In this document: one piece after another, positions 54,479-63,887 of the stretch
Layout: every line of letters begins with the position of its first letter
How positions within the stretch are numbered: position 1 is the stretch's first letter
Source of the DNA: Marinomonas algicola
Lineage (GTDB): Bacteria > Pseudomonadota > Gammaproteobacteria > Pseudomonadales > Marinomonadaceae
Length of the DNA: 64,000 nt
Reading direction: 5' to 3'
Assembly (NCBI RefSeq): GCF_014805825.1
Contig: NZ_CP061941.1
Location: forward strand, 3,596,001 to 3,660,000
Program-made: the position numbers and the translations under genes
Notes under the pieces: generated by a model
Database searches by the model: none
What the model was told of the DNA's origin: nothing
Seen by the model: only the letters and a program-made list of their open reading frames with translations

Positions 54479-55280
54479 TCACGATCAGGTCCCAATTCAA
54501 AAAGCGATCGTTTTTCGTGGCGGTGGCTTTGCTCCCAAATCTAAAAAATGGCTTGGTTTTGTGGTTTTTTTTGTTCTTATTAGCGTTATCGAAGTAGGTA
54601 CGAGAGTTGGTTTTATCAGTAACCTGACGCTCCCTCGCCCTTCAGATGTATTTACTACTTTTGTTGAGTTATGGGACAGCGGTTTGCTTTGGGATCATCT
54701 CATTCCATCCATTACTCGCCTTTTTGTGGGCGCATCACTGGGCGCATCGCTAGGTATTGCCGTTGGTATATTAATTGGTTTATTTTCACTGGCTCGAGGA
54801 AGCCTTGTACCAGTAATAGCCGCCATCTTCCCCATTCCCAAAATAGCGCTATTACCACTCTTTGTTATCTGGTTTGGTATTGATGAAACGTCAAAATACG
54901 CTTTAATCGCCTTTGGTACTTTTACGCCAACAGTCGTAGCAACCTATGGCGCGGTTGATAATGTTGATAGATCACTGATTCGTATGGGGCAAAGCTTTTC
55001 GCTTTCCTGGTTTTCAATCGTCACAAAGATAGTGTTACCGGGGGCCATGCCAGGTATTTTATCAGGGCTCAGAGTCAGCCTCGCCATCGCTATTATTTTA
55101 TTAGTTGCCGCTGAAATGCTTGGTGCCGAATATGGTATTGGTGCTTACATTTTAGAAGCGGGCTCTCTGTATAATTTAGAGCGTTTATTTGTCGGTGTGG
55201 CCATTCTCTCCATTCTTGGCGTCAGTGTCAGTGCCGTCATTGGAATGATAGAAAATAGGTTATTAAATTGGCGGATATAG
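54471..55280 (+). CDS. SsuC/TauC-type ABC permease
   Basis: This is a 269-residue permease with about six transmembrane helices and the family EAA-loop region VPVIAAIFPIPKIALLPLFVIWFG followed by TFTPTVVATYGAVDNV and PGAMPGILSGLRVSLAIAI. The start ATG 54471 overlaps the ATPase stop, with AAGGAG upstream. It completes a sulfonate/taurine-like importer. Confidence 0.92.
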   Translation: MSNHDQVPIQKAIVFRGGGFAPKSKKWLGFVVFFVLISVIEVGTRVGFISNLTLPRPSDVFTTFVELWDSGLLWDHLIPSITRLFVGASLGASLGIAVGILIGLFSLARGSLVPVIAAIFPIPKIALLPLFVIWFGIDETSKYALIAFGTFTPTVVATYGAVDNVDRSLIRMGQSFSLSWFSIVTKIVLPGAMPGILSGLRVSLAIAIILLVAAEMLGAEYGIGAYILEAGSLYNLERLFVGVAILSILGVSVSAVIGMIENRLLNWRI

Positions 55281-55333
55281 CACCCAAACCTCAATAATAA
55301 CGCATTAGATACAGTAAAAGATTAGGAACCGAA

Positions 55334-55738
55334 ATGACAATTGATTTGCACACGGTTGCAGGCGTCACAATACAAAAGAAACACAGGGCAACTTGCCATT
55401 GTGGGAGTGTTGAGTTCGAGCTCAACTTACCAAATGGGCTTATTGATTTAAGACGCTGCAATTGTTCATTATGTCGCCGAAAAGGCATCATTTCGGCTTC
55501 CATTCCTCTGTCATCTATTAACATTATAAAAGGCGAAGAGACCTTAACGCTTTATCAATTTAACACCAAAACCGCAAAACATTATTTCTGCAGCCGATGC
55601 GGTATTTATACCCATCATCAACGCCGATCCGATGCCTCTCAGTACGGATTTAATGTTGCCTGTTTAGAGGAAATAAACCCTTTAGACATACCTAATATCC
55701 CAACATCTGACGGCATAAATCACCCTTCAGACCGATAA
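55334..55738 (+). CDS. GFA-family zinc protein
   Basis: The 134-residue GFA-fold protein has ATCHCGSVEFEL near residue 19, CNCSLCRRKG near 47, and YFCSRCGIYTHH near 87, the seven expected cysteines. It lies 53 bp after the permease gene on the same strand and may be cotranscribed with the importer. Function unknown. Confidence 0.88.
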   Translation: MTIDLHTVAGVTIQKKHRATCHCGSVEFELNLPNGLIDLRRCNCSLCRRKGIISASIPLSSINIIKGEETLTLYQFNTKTAKHYFCSRCGIYTHHQRRSDASQYGFNVACLEEINPLDIPNIPTSDGINHPSDR

Positions 55739-55998
55739 TGGCTCGGTGATATTCATTTCCTTTAAATAGAAATGTAAATTCGCTCGTTAATCTACATCCT
55801 ATTATCTAAAACGCCCCTACTCTTATGCTTTTTTACAGTGGATAAAAGAACGCCACTTATAATAAAACGAACCAAATAGTTATCTTTTATTGAGAGTCGA
55901 ATTAAGTCGAGCTAAACTGCTCTCATGTAGATGGATGTAAGAACAACGCGTCATCTTAATTATGACAATTACCTATTGGAACGCTGTTCGGAGCCACT

Positions 55999-58374
55999 AT
56001 GCTACCTACTTTTCGCTGGATCAATTTGATCGTTCTCGCGCTCGTTTTCTGTGTCGGTTGCGCCGCTATCGCACGCATGGATTTGAACGAACTATACGGT
56101 GAAGAGACACCAACCAATCGCACAGCCAGCATTATGGAAATGCAATCCAGTTCAGAGTTTGAACAAGCGAATGCGGTCATTGAAAGCCGCTGCGTTGTAT
56201 GCCATGCCTGTTATGACGCGCCTTGTCAGCTAAAAATGACATCAAGCCATGGTATCGAACGAGGTGCAAACAAAGTCAAAGTTTATGCAGGTTCTCGCCT
56301 TGTTGCTGAGAAACCGAATAGATTATTTGTTGACGCATTTGACACCGAAGAGTGGCGCGAACGCGGGTTCTTTCCCATGTTAAATGAGAGAGAACAAACA
56401 CCAGAAGCCAATACTCAAGCGTCGGTTTTAGCCAAGATGTTACAGCTTAAGCAACAACATCCATTACCAGAAAATACCTTACTAAATGATCAATTTGATG
56501 TGAGCTTAAACCGAACTCAAGAATGTCCCGCCATAGAAGAATTTGATCAATACGCGAAAGAGCAGCCTCTTGCTGGTATGCCTTACGGATTACCAGGGTT
56601 ATTACCTCAAGAGCATGACAGAGTGATTAACTGGATTAAAAATGGTGCAAAGATGCCAGTCGATGTGCCGCTTTCTAAGGCTCAAAAAATTGAGGTCAAT
56701 AAGTTAGAGCGCTTTCTAAACGCCGATGACTTAAAGATGCGTTTAAGTGCACGCTATATCTATGAGCACTTATTTACCTCGCACTTGTATTTTAGCGAGT
56801 TAGCCGAGCCCAATACTCAACCACAATTTTATAACCTAGTGCGCTCTAAAACGCCGCCAGGGCAACCTATTCAGGTCATTGCTTCACGCCGTCCTTTTGA
56901 TGATCCACAAGTCAAACGAGTCTACTATCGCCTACAGCCCGTCATATCAACTATAGTCAATAAAACCCATCAACCTTATGCCATTCATGATGACCTTGTT
57001 GGTAAATGGCAGCAATGGTTTATAGAGGCCGAGTACCAAATCGATACGTTACCAAGCTACGAACCAAAGGTGGCGGCTAACCCATTAACCGCCTTTACCC
57101 AATTACCTGTTAACGCTCGCTATCGTTTTATGCTAGAACGAGCTGAAAACACCATTATGGGCTACATCAAGGGTCCTGTTTGTCGAGGACAAGTAGCGTT
57201 AAACGTCATCAATGATCATTTTTGGGTGGTTTTCTTAAAACCTGAAATAGCTGATTCGCCGGATGTAGAAGCCTTTTACCGATCGCAAAAAGACAACTTA
57301 AGCCTACCGGCGGAACAAGATAGCAACGCATTTGCTCTTAACTGGATTCAATATGCGGAAAACCAAGGTGACTACCTTAAAGCCCGGCATCGCTTTTTGA
57401 ACAAGACATTTAGAGACAACCGGCACCTACAAATAGAAGGAATTTGGGATGGGGATGGCGAAAATACCAATGCCAGCCTAACCGTATTTCGTCACTTTGA
57501 TAACGCAACGGTCGTCAAAGGCCTAGTCGGTGAGTCACCAAAAACAACCTGGGTTATTGATTATGTCTTGCTTGAACGCATTCATTATCTACTTGTCGCG
57601 GGGTTCGATGTTTACGGTAACTATGGACATCAACTGTTAACCCGCTTATACATGGACTTTTTGCGCATGGAAGGAGAATCCAATTTTTTAGCCTTGCTGC
57701 CACCTGAAACTCGCCGTACTGAAGCAAAAAACTGGTATCAAAAATCCAGTCAGGAACTGAAGGACTTTATGAACGACTACGCCTTCTCTTTTGAGCAACA
57801 GGCCAGCATCCACTTCACAACACATAACCCTAAGCAAGAACTCTATGACAAACTCAACCAGTATTTGGAGCCGGTACAACCGAAAAGTCATGAGCTTACT
57901 AGCAGCGAGCTCAGCCCTGAAAATCAAGCGATCTTAGCCGAACTCGGCAAGATTAAGGGTAAAACCGCTAGCATTTTGCCAGAAATCACCATGATCATGG
58001 TAGAAACTGGAGAAGGAGACAGGGCGGACATTTTTACCTTGATACGCAACAGCGCGCATTTCAATGTAAACAGCTTATTTGATGAAGAAGACAACCGTGA
58101 TAAACCGAATGACAACATGACGCTGGTGCATGGCCCATTAGGCAGCTACCCAGATGTCTTTTGGCACCTTGATGCAGCAGAACTTAAACAGCTGGTTAAC
58201 ACTGTTAAGCACGTTTCTACAGAAGAAGATTACGCCGTCCTACTGAATCAATTTGGTGTAAGACGAACACAAGCTGATTTTTGGGCATTTAGCGATCGCT
58301 TTAATGCTATATTCCAACAACACAACCCCATTGACGGTGGTTGGCTGGATTATAATCGCTTAGAGAATCGTTGA
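55999..58374 (+). CDS. cti: Fatty acid cis/trans isomerase Cti
   Basis: This 791-residue periplasmic protein has an N-terminal hydrophobic signal (about 7-24) and a c-type heme motif CVVCH near residue 63 followed by ACYDAPCQLKMTSSHG, characteristic of Cti. Cti turns cis-unsaturated membrane fatty acids into trans forms under solvent, heat or salt stress. The length fits the family (about 760-790). The 260-bp gap upstream shows no gene. It is monocistronic. Confidence 0.92.
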   Translation: MLPTFRWINLIVLALVFCVGCAAIARMDLNELYGEETPTNRTASIMEMQSSSEFEQANAVIESRCVVCHACYDAPCQLKMTSSHGIERGANKVKVYAGSRLVAEKPNRLFVDAFDTEEWRERGFFPMLNEREQTPEANTQASVLAKMLQLKQQHPLPENTLLNDQFDVSLNRTQECPAIEEFDQYAKEQPLAGMPYGLPGLLPQEHDRVINWIKNGAKMPVDVPLSKAQKIEVNKLERFLNADDLKMRLSARYIYEHLFTSHLYFSELAEPNTQPQFYNLVRSKTPPGQPIQVIASRRPFDDPQVKRVYYRLQPVISTIVNKTHQPYAIHDDLVGKWQQWFIEAEYQIDTLPSYEPKVAANPLTAFTQLPVNARYRFMLERAENTIMGYIKGPVCRGQVALNVINDHFWVVFLKPEIADSPDVEAFYRSQKDNLSLPAEQDSNAFALNWIQYAENQGDYLKARHRFLNKTFRDNRHLQIEGIWDGDGENTNASLTVFRHFDNATVVKGLVGESPKTTWVIDYVLLERIHYLLVAGFDVYGNYGHQLLTRLYMDFLRMEGESNFLALLPPETRRTEAKNWYQKSSQELKDFMNDYAFSFEQQASIHFTTHNPKQELYDKLNQYLEPVQPKSHELTSSELSPENQAILAELGKIKGKTASILPEITMIMVETGEGDRADIFTLIRNSAHFNVNSLFDEEDNRDKPNDNMTLVHGPLGSYPDVFWHLDAAELKQLVNTVKHVSTEEDYAVLLNQFGVRRTQADFWAFSDRFNAIFQQHNPIDGGWLDYNRLENR

Positions 58375-58525
58375 GATAAATGAGGAATGGCTTAACTTCA
58401 TAAAATTAACAAAAGGGTCAACTGGTCTATCTGACGAAGTGGCTAATTAAAAAGGCTATAACGCATCTCCTTTACTGATAGGCAAATATAAAAACCAGTA
58501 AAGGGGACATTAAAAAACGTCTTTA

Positions 58526-58876
58526 TCAGTCGTTTTTCATCTCGTCGTCATTGTTTTGAGCGTCTTCGTCTGGTCGCTCTTTTTCTTCAATATCATGCGG
58601 TATACGTTGCGCGGGTAAAGCGAGTATTTCCAAGTAAAAAGAAGGCCATTCTTGGCGTTCAGCAGAGCTGATTTTTTCATTAATTTGGCCGACGCGAATA
58701 ATCTCAGCACTTTCAACGGTTTGACCAAATTTGCAGTCAAAGCCCCAATAATCCGCCTGTTCAGGTAAAGACTTATTACGTTCTCTTTTTAAATACTTTT
58801 TAACATCGCTTTTCGCCGCTTCAATGAGTCGAGGGTAAGCTATTTTTGGATGAGATAATTCAAATGTTTTTTTCAT
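58526..58876 (-). CDS. DUF6172-like hypothetical protein
   Basis: This is a 116-residue soluble protein from ATG 58876 (MKKTFELSHPKIAYPRLIEA), with a basic stretch KSDVKKYLKRERNKSLPE and WGFDCKFG, then a very acidic tail. I recall this N-terminal pattern as DUF6172. A 40-codon upstream extension is open but reads as a separate hydrophobic stretch. Function unknown. Confidence 0.65.
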   Translation of the reverse strand: MKKTFELSHPKIAYPRLIEAAKSDVKKYLKRERNKSLPEQADYWGFDCKFGQTVESAEIIRVGQINEKISSAERQEWPSFYLEILALPAQRIPHDIEEKERPDEDAQNNDDEMKND

Positions 58877-59041
58877 TAGTTTCCTAGAAAATAGAGGATA
58901 AGGACGTGATATCACACATTCCTGTTGGCGTGCATAATAACGGATCACGCCGTATGCAGCCATGAATAAGTAGACAAATAACTCAAATAAATCCATGTCA
59001 AACTTCGGTAAAGCATAGATACCAAAAAACGTTACAGCCTA

Positions 59042-60049
59042 TTACCCTAAACTTTGCCCAACTTCTAAATAATACGGTAATTCTATAACCTTTTTTTCAA
59101 TGGGTGCGCCATTTAAACGAGCAATCATTTGTATCGCGGCTTGGCGACCAATTTCTTCACGGGGGGTCACTACTGTCGCTAACCTTGGAATCATCGCTTT
59201 CGTAATATCGTGTCCATGGAAACCCGCAATCGACATCTGTTCTGGAACCGCAATTCCTTGACGTTGGCATTCATAAAGGGCACCAATAGCCAAATCATCG
59301 TTCGTACAAAACAATCCGTCTGTTTGAGGGTTTTCATGTATTGCATTAAGAAGTAATTTAGCTCCCATAGTGAAAGAGGACGCATCAACTGTTTGCATCG
59401 ATTTTGGTTGTAAATTGGCATTCAGCATGGCCGTTTCATAACCTCGTATCTTCTGCTGAGTTCGTTCGTCCATCCGAGCCGCTAGATAAACAATATGGGT
59501 TCGTCCTTTTTTTATCATCAACTCCGTCATCTCTCTCGCGGCGGCTTCATTGTTAATACCAATTGCTTGTTCCATCGGTGGCAGCACAGAATCCATGATT
59601 TCAATTACAGGTACGCCGGCGACAGATAACATCTTACGGACTCGTTCAGTGTGAACACTTTCCGATAAAATTAATCCATCAACATTATAGGAAAGCAGGG
59701 TCGCTATACGGCTTTCTTCAGCTAATGGACTGTATCCGTAATGCGCCAACATAGTTTGGTAACCTGAAGGCTCTAACTCCGTTTCGATACCGCGAATCAC
59801 TTCTGCAAAAACTTGGTTAGTCAAAGAAGGAACTAACACACCAATCGCATGACTTTTCGAATTAGAAAGAATATCAGGCGCTCTATTAGGGATGTAACCC
59901 AACTCTTCTACTGCGGACTCAATAACGCTACGAAGTTGTGCGGATACTTGTTTCGGGTCACGAAGATAACGACTAACCGTCATCTTCGTAACCCCAACTT
60001 TATCAGCCACATTTTGCAGGGTTGGGCGCTTATTTTTCTTTGTTGTCAT
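59042..60049 (-). CDS. gntR: LacI-family gluconate repressor (GntR-like)
   Basis: About 335 residues. The N-terminal helix-turn-helix PTLQNVADKVGVTKMTVSRYLRDP is followed by a sugar-binding-protein-like domain (about 65-335). It lies behind gntK on the same strand, and two operators matching GntR's consensus stand before the TRAP operon. It is therefore the likely gluconate-responsive repressor. Start ATG 60049 (an 8-codon extension is open). The 60050-60337 gap holds a plus-strand hairpin and no gene I accept. Confidence 0.85.
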   Translation of the reverse strand: MTTKKNKRPTLQNVADKVGVTKMTVSRYLRDPKQVSAQLRSVIESAVEELGYIPNRAPDILSNSKSHAIGVLVPSLTNQVFAEVIRGIETELEPSGYQTMLAHYGYSPLAEESRIATLLSYNVDGLILSESVHTERVRKMLSVAGVPVIEIMDSVLPPMEQAIGINNEAAAREMTELMIKKGRTHIVYLAARMDERTQQKIRGYETAMLNANLQPKSMQTVDASSFTMGAKLLLNAIHENPQTDGLFCTNDDLAIGALYECQRQGIAVPEQMSIAGFHGHDITKAMIPRLATVVTPREEIGRQAAIQMIARLNGAPIEKKVIELPYYLEVGQSLG

Positions 60050-60216
60050 GAACTTAACCGGAAAAAACGACAATATTCAAGTTACCACAAAGCAACGAGT
60101 TAAAGTAGTATTTCAGTACGCTCATCACTTTGCTATGAAGTTTAAAAGTATTAAATTAAAGATGTATCGACTCTTAGATAAGAATGGGCATCAAACAGGC
60201 GCACTAACCCCTTGCA

Positions 60217-60236
60217 CGCTAAAAGCGTTTTTTTTA
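60217..60236 (+). terminator. Orphan plus-strand terminator-like hairpin
   Basis: ACGCT-AAA-AGCGT is followed by seven T on the plus strand, but both flanking genes (gntK and gntR) are on the minus strand. The stem is only 5 bp, so it may be chance, or it may end a small plus-strand RNA. Confidence 0.4.
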
Positions 60237-60337
60237 ATACTAACACCCACCAGCCTATATTCTGTATCGGGACAGCTTAAGATCAAATGTTGCCCCGTCA
60301 CAATCAGATCAATACCCCTGAATCATTTTTGTTAGAA

Positions 60338-60871
60338 TTAAGCATCTAGCTCTCTCATGTGCTTATCATTATGGTCATTTAGCAGACGAATAATGTTATT
60401 CACAATGGCGTTTGGCTCCGGCTCAATACTCACGATATACGCTTCTTCATTGGTCGGTTCGACGAGCGTTTCAAACTGACTGTTTAGCATAGATTTGCCA
60501 TTAAAATAATGACCATCTCTCTGCTGATGTCGACGCCATATAAGATCAAAATCGCCTTTCAAATACACCAACCTCAACGCATCGTTGCCTTTTTTTAACG
60601 TTGCCCTATAAGCTGGAGTGAGACCTGAACAAGCAACAATTAAAGCCTTATGCTCTTGGATTAACGTGTTCAGTTTTAATAACCAACCTTCTCTGTCTTC
60701 ATCATTCAAAGGTTGACCTTGACGCATTTTTTCTACGTTCGCAGGAGGATGAAAGTCATCACCATCAAAAAAAGGAACATTAAGTTGATTCGCTAATTGA
60801 CTGCCAATCAAAGATTTCCCAGAACCCGATACGCCTAAAATTACAACTTTCATTGCCGGATTAACATCCAT
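60338..60871 (-). CDS. gntK: Gluconokinase
   Basis: This 177-residue kinase has the P-loop GVSGSGKS near residue 13 and the family pattern FFDGDDFHPPANVEKMRQGQPLNDEDREGWL. It phosphorylates D-gluconate to 6-phosphogluconate with ATP. The start is ATG 60871, two bases after the TRAP large-permease stop, with GTGGAAG upstream, so it is the last gene of the TRAP operon. E. coli GntK has 175 residues. Confidence 0.93.
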   Translation of the reverse strand: MDVNPAMKVVILGVSGSGKSLIGSQLANQLNVPFFDGDDFHPPANVEKMRQGQPLNDEDREGWLLKLNTLIQEHKALIVACSGLTPAYRATLKKGNDALRLVYLKGDFDLIWRRHQQRDGHYFNGKSMLNSQFETLVEPTNEEAYIVSIEPEPNAIVNNIIRLLNDHNDKHMRELDA

Positions 60872-60873
60872 AT

Positions 60874-62190
60874 CTACTTCCACCATAACGCCAAACTAGG
60901 GAATAATATCACCAAGGTCAGTACCACTATTTGTAACCCTATAAAGGGCAACAAGGCACTGAATATCTCACCCAAACTGATGTCTTTTGGTGCAACGGAT
61001 TTTAAATAAAATGCGGCAGGACCGAACGGAGGAGAGAGGAAAGACACTTGCATATTTAGACAAAATACAACGCCAAACCAAATAGGATCTAAACCAAGAC
61101 CGGTGATAATTGGTACGAAAATTGGCATCGTTAATAATGCAACACCAACCCAATCTAGAAACATCCCAAGGACGAGCAGAATCACCATCATGATCAAAAT
61201 GGTTGTCATAACGTCTCCGCCACTCAGAGATAAGATCAATTGCTCAACGAAATCAATACCACCCATAAGATTGTAGACACCGACTAATGCCGTTGCGCCA
61301 ATACCAATCCAAATAATCATACCGCAAGTACGCATAGTCGCTATGGCACTTTCTTTAAGCATCTCAGCACTGAGTTCACCACGAATCCAAGCACTGATAC
61401 CAATCCCAACAACACCTAACGCAGACGCTTCGGTAACGGAAGCGATACCACTGTATATACTGCCTAAAACAACCAAGACTGACAGTAATGGGAAAAATAA
61501 GGCTTTAAAAAACTTAGGCGGCTCTTCCATTGCTAACTCTTCGTCTGTTGGCAAGGGTGCATAACTTGGATTTAAGCGACATAAGACTAATACATAGATC
61601 ATGTATAACAGCGCCAATAACAATGCGGGAACAAAAGAAGCTTTGAAAAGGTCCCCTATAGAAACGCTGGCCGTCAGTCCGTAAATAATTAACACTATAC
61701 TAGGTGGTAACATGGTGCCAAGAGCGCCACCAGCACAGGTCGTACCGATCGCGAGTTTACGGTTATACCCAAGACGTAACATTTGTGGTAATGCCAAGAT
61801 GCCTAAAAGGACGGTCTCGCCACCAATGACGCCTGACATGGAAGCCAACACAACGGCCACCAAAAGCGTTTGTACGGCCACCCCGCCTCGTACCTTTCGG
61901 CCGACAACTCGCATAGCATCAAAAAGGTCTTTAGCGATACCTGAACGATCCAATAAGGCCGCCATTAACACAAACATCGGCACGGCTAAAAAGACATAAC
62001 TACCAACAAAACCATAAATTCGACTGGTTATCAAAGGCAGCACATCAACACCAAACCAGCCGATGGCAAACACCATAGCCACTAAACAAGTTGAAAAAGC
62101 CAACTGCATGCCTGTTAATAACAGTAAAATCATTGCGGCTAACATGGCTAAACTGGCGTAGCCAATTCCTAAAAACGTAAGATCAAACAT
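60874..62190 (-). CDS. TRAP transporter large permease (DctM)
   Basis: This 438-residue protein has about twelve transmembrane helices, typical of the DctM/SiaM large subunit. The sequence LGTMLPPSIVLIIYG and the late LGMFLDWVGVALLTMPIFVPI with PPFGPAAFYLKSV are family marks. It carries substrate with Na+ after delivery by the binding protein. It starts 1 bp after the small subunit gene's stop. Confidence 0.93.
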   Translation of the reverse strand: MFDLTFLGIGYASLAMLAAMILLLLTGMQLAFSTCLVAMVFAIGWFGVDVLPLITSRIYGFVGSYVFLAVPMFVLMAALLDRSGIAKDLFDAMRVVGRKVRGGVAVQTLLVAVVLASMSGVIGGETVLLGILALPQMLRLGYNRKLAIGTTCAGGALGTMLPPSIVLIIYGLTASVSIGDLFKASFVPALLLALLYMIYVLVLCRLNPSYAPLPTDEELAMEEPPKFFKALFFPLLSVLVVLGSIYSGIASVTEASALGVVGIGISAWIRGELSAEMLKESAIATMRTCGMIIWIGIGATALVGVYNLMGGIDFVEQLILSLSGGDVMTTILIMMVILLVLGMFLDWVGVALLTMPIFVPIITGLGLDPIWFGVVFCLNMQVSFLSPPFGPAAFYLKSVAPKDISLGEIFSALLPFIGLQIVVLTLVILFPSLALWWK

Positions 62191-62191
62191 A

Positions 62192-62734
62192 TTACAGCTT
62201 CCTAATTTTAATTATTTCGGCCTTTATATGCAGAAGAAATTGCACAAACATTAGGCAGGCAGTAAACAAGATCAGCGCCTTTATATAGGCTGGAAAAGAA
62301 GGGTTCCAAGCGGATCCTGACGTTTCTAGGTGAATGTCTCCAAGGGGGGAGAACCAAGCACTCGATACCATGCGGTAAGACGCAAAAATTAACATTGCAG
62401 ACATTAATAATCCCATCAGGTGATGGAACATATTTAAATAATGTCGAGTTCGTTGTGAGACAATGTCATACACTAGTACGACTCGAACATGCTTATCTGT
62501 AGCCAATGCATAGGCGCCACCAAAAACAAATAATGCCCCGCCAACAAAGGAAGCCGTTTCATGCACCCAACTTGTCGGGGCATTAAATGCATAACGCATT
62601 AAGACTTCAAAGAATGAAATGGCCACAGTAAAAATAAACAATAAGCTGAGTACATTACCGACTTTATAAATCATCGAATCCAGAGAATTCAAAGTAGGTT
62701 CATCCTGCTCATTTAAATGGTTATCGTTCTTCAT
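62192..62734 (-). CDS. TRAP transporter small permease (DctQ)
   Basis: This 180-residue protein has four transmembrane helices and the DctQ pattern VLMRYAFNAPTSWVHETASFVGGALFVFGGAYAL near residue 45. It pairs with the large subunit in the inner membrane. It lies between the binding-protein gene and the large-permease gene. Confidence 0.9.
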   Translation of the reverse strand: MKNDNHLNEQDEPTLNSLDSMIYKVGNVLSLLFIFTVAISFFEVLMRYAFNAPTSWVHETASFVGGALFVFGGAYALATDKHVRVVLVYDIVSQRTRHYLNMFHHLMGLLMSAMLIFASYRMVSSAWFSPLGDIHLETSGSAWNPSFPAYIKALILFTACLMFVQFLLHIKAEIIKIRKL

Positions 62735-62765
62735 GAAAAAGAGTCCGAACTAATTGCGGAAGTAA

Positions 62766-62785
62766 AACAGGGGCGTACCCCTGTT
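62766..62785 (-). terminator. Intercistronic hairpin after the TRAP binding-protein gene
   Basis: AACAGGGG-CGTA-CCCCTGTT, an 8-bp GC-rich stem, lies 18 bp after the binding-protein stop; TTTT follows on the minus strand. It may be a leaky terminator that lowers permease expression. Confidence 0.8.
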
Positions 62786-62802
62786 ACTTAAAAGGAAATG
62801 AC

Positions 62803-63813
62803 TTACAACAAGCCGTTGTCTTCAAGGTATTTCGTTAAAGAATCATACACTTTCTTCGCATTATCTGAGCGCGTTGAAACCACTTCCCATTGACCACGGG
62901 CAATAGCACGAAACTTTTTACGTTCTTCAGCAGACCAGTCATGGATCGTAATATTTGGATTAGCCATCGCTTCTTTTACCGCCGCTTGATCCGCAATACG
63001 TAATTGAGTGGTTATATCTTGAGCAAAGTCGCGTACTGACATGGTAAGAATGGCTTGCAAGTCTTCCGGTAATGCATCCCATTTTTTCTGGCTCATAGAG
63101 ACATCAATTAATGGCAATGAATGGAATCCAGGTTGAACAGGATGCGTCGCAATATCATGCATCCCTGATTTATGGTTCGTCGAGAAAACAGTGTAATCTG
63201 CCGCATCGATAACGCCTTTACTTAATCCTGTGAATACCTCAGACCCAGGTAGATTTACAGGAGACGCGCCCGCCGCACTAAACACTTGTTGAACTAAGCC
63301 TTCTGGTGCTCGTAACTTCAGCCCTTTAAGGTCTTCCACTCCATTTAAAGGTACTTTTGATACGAAAGATTCAACACCTGTCGTTGATCCTCCAATAAAT
63401 TTCACGCCATAAGGGGCATACAGTTCATTCATCAACTCATAACCACCACCATAATTAATATATTGCAGCAGTTGTGACGTATCAGACCATGCTCCAACCG
63501 TATTACCAATCAGGCCAAACGCGGGGTCTTTTCCAGAAAAATAGCTTGTTGCCGTAATATGACCATCTAAAATCCCCATTTTTATGCCATCAAGTGTTTC
63601 TGTATGCTTAAAAACACTGTTAACAGGCATTAATTTAATACTGATTCTGCCACCCGTTAAACTACCAATTCGGTCGGCCCAATCTTTTTGGACTTGAAAG
63701 TTTTTGTCTCCAGCTGGGTCAGATGATTGAAATTTAAAATTGTAATCCGCTGCCAATGCACTTGAACATACGACAGTTGCGACACTAGAAACGATAAAAG
63801 TTTTAAGATTCAT
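62803..63813 (-). CDS. TRAP transporter substrate-binding protein (DctP)
   Basis: The 336-residue binding protein has the signal peptide MNLKTFIVSSVATVVCSSALA. The DctP fold is shown by YNFKFQSSDPAGDKNFQVQKDWADRIGSLTGGRI and by the Arg in LRAPEG (near 165) that binds a carboxylate in the family. Operon context with gntK and GntR sites suggests gluconate or a related sugar acid as ligand. Start ATG 63813; a GTG three codons earlier is open. Confidence 0.92.
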   Translation of the reverse strand: MNLKTFIVSSVATVVCSSALAADYNFKFQSSDPAGDKNFQVQKDWADRIGSLTGGRISIKLMPVNSVFKHTETLDGIKMGILDGHITATSYFSGKDPAFGLIGNTVGAWSDTSQLLQYINYGGGYELMNELYAPYGVKFIGGSTTGVESFVSKVPLNGVEDLKGLKLRAPEGLVQQVFSAAGASPVNLPGSEVFTGLSKGVIDAADYTVFSTNHKSGMHDIATHPVQPGFHSLPLIDVSMSQKKWDALPEDLQAILTMSVRDFAQDITTQLRIADQAAVKEAMANPNITIHDWSAEERKKFRAIARGQWEVVSTRSDNAKKVYDSLTKYLEDNGLL

Positions 63814-63853
63814 ATTAAGCACTCACTATATATTATTTTTTTAAAAGCGATTT

Positions 63854-63887
63854 GTTACCGGTAACAGATGCAAATGTTACCGGTAAC
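63854..63887. promoter_or_regulatory. Two GntR-type operators
   Basis: GTTACCGGTAAC occurs twice (63854-63865 and 63876-63887), 22 bp apart centre to centre, i.e. two helical turns. It matches the E. coli GntR site core TGTTACCGGTAACA. It lies 40-70 bp upstream of the TRAP operon start. The rest of the gap to 64000 shows no gene. Confidence 0.85.

Noticed and set aside
60048..60335. Open frame of 95 codons on the plus strand between gntK and gntR
   Set aside because: No family features, and it runs through the T-rich hairpin at 60217-60236; more likely non-coding.
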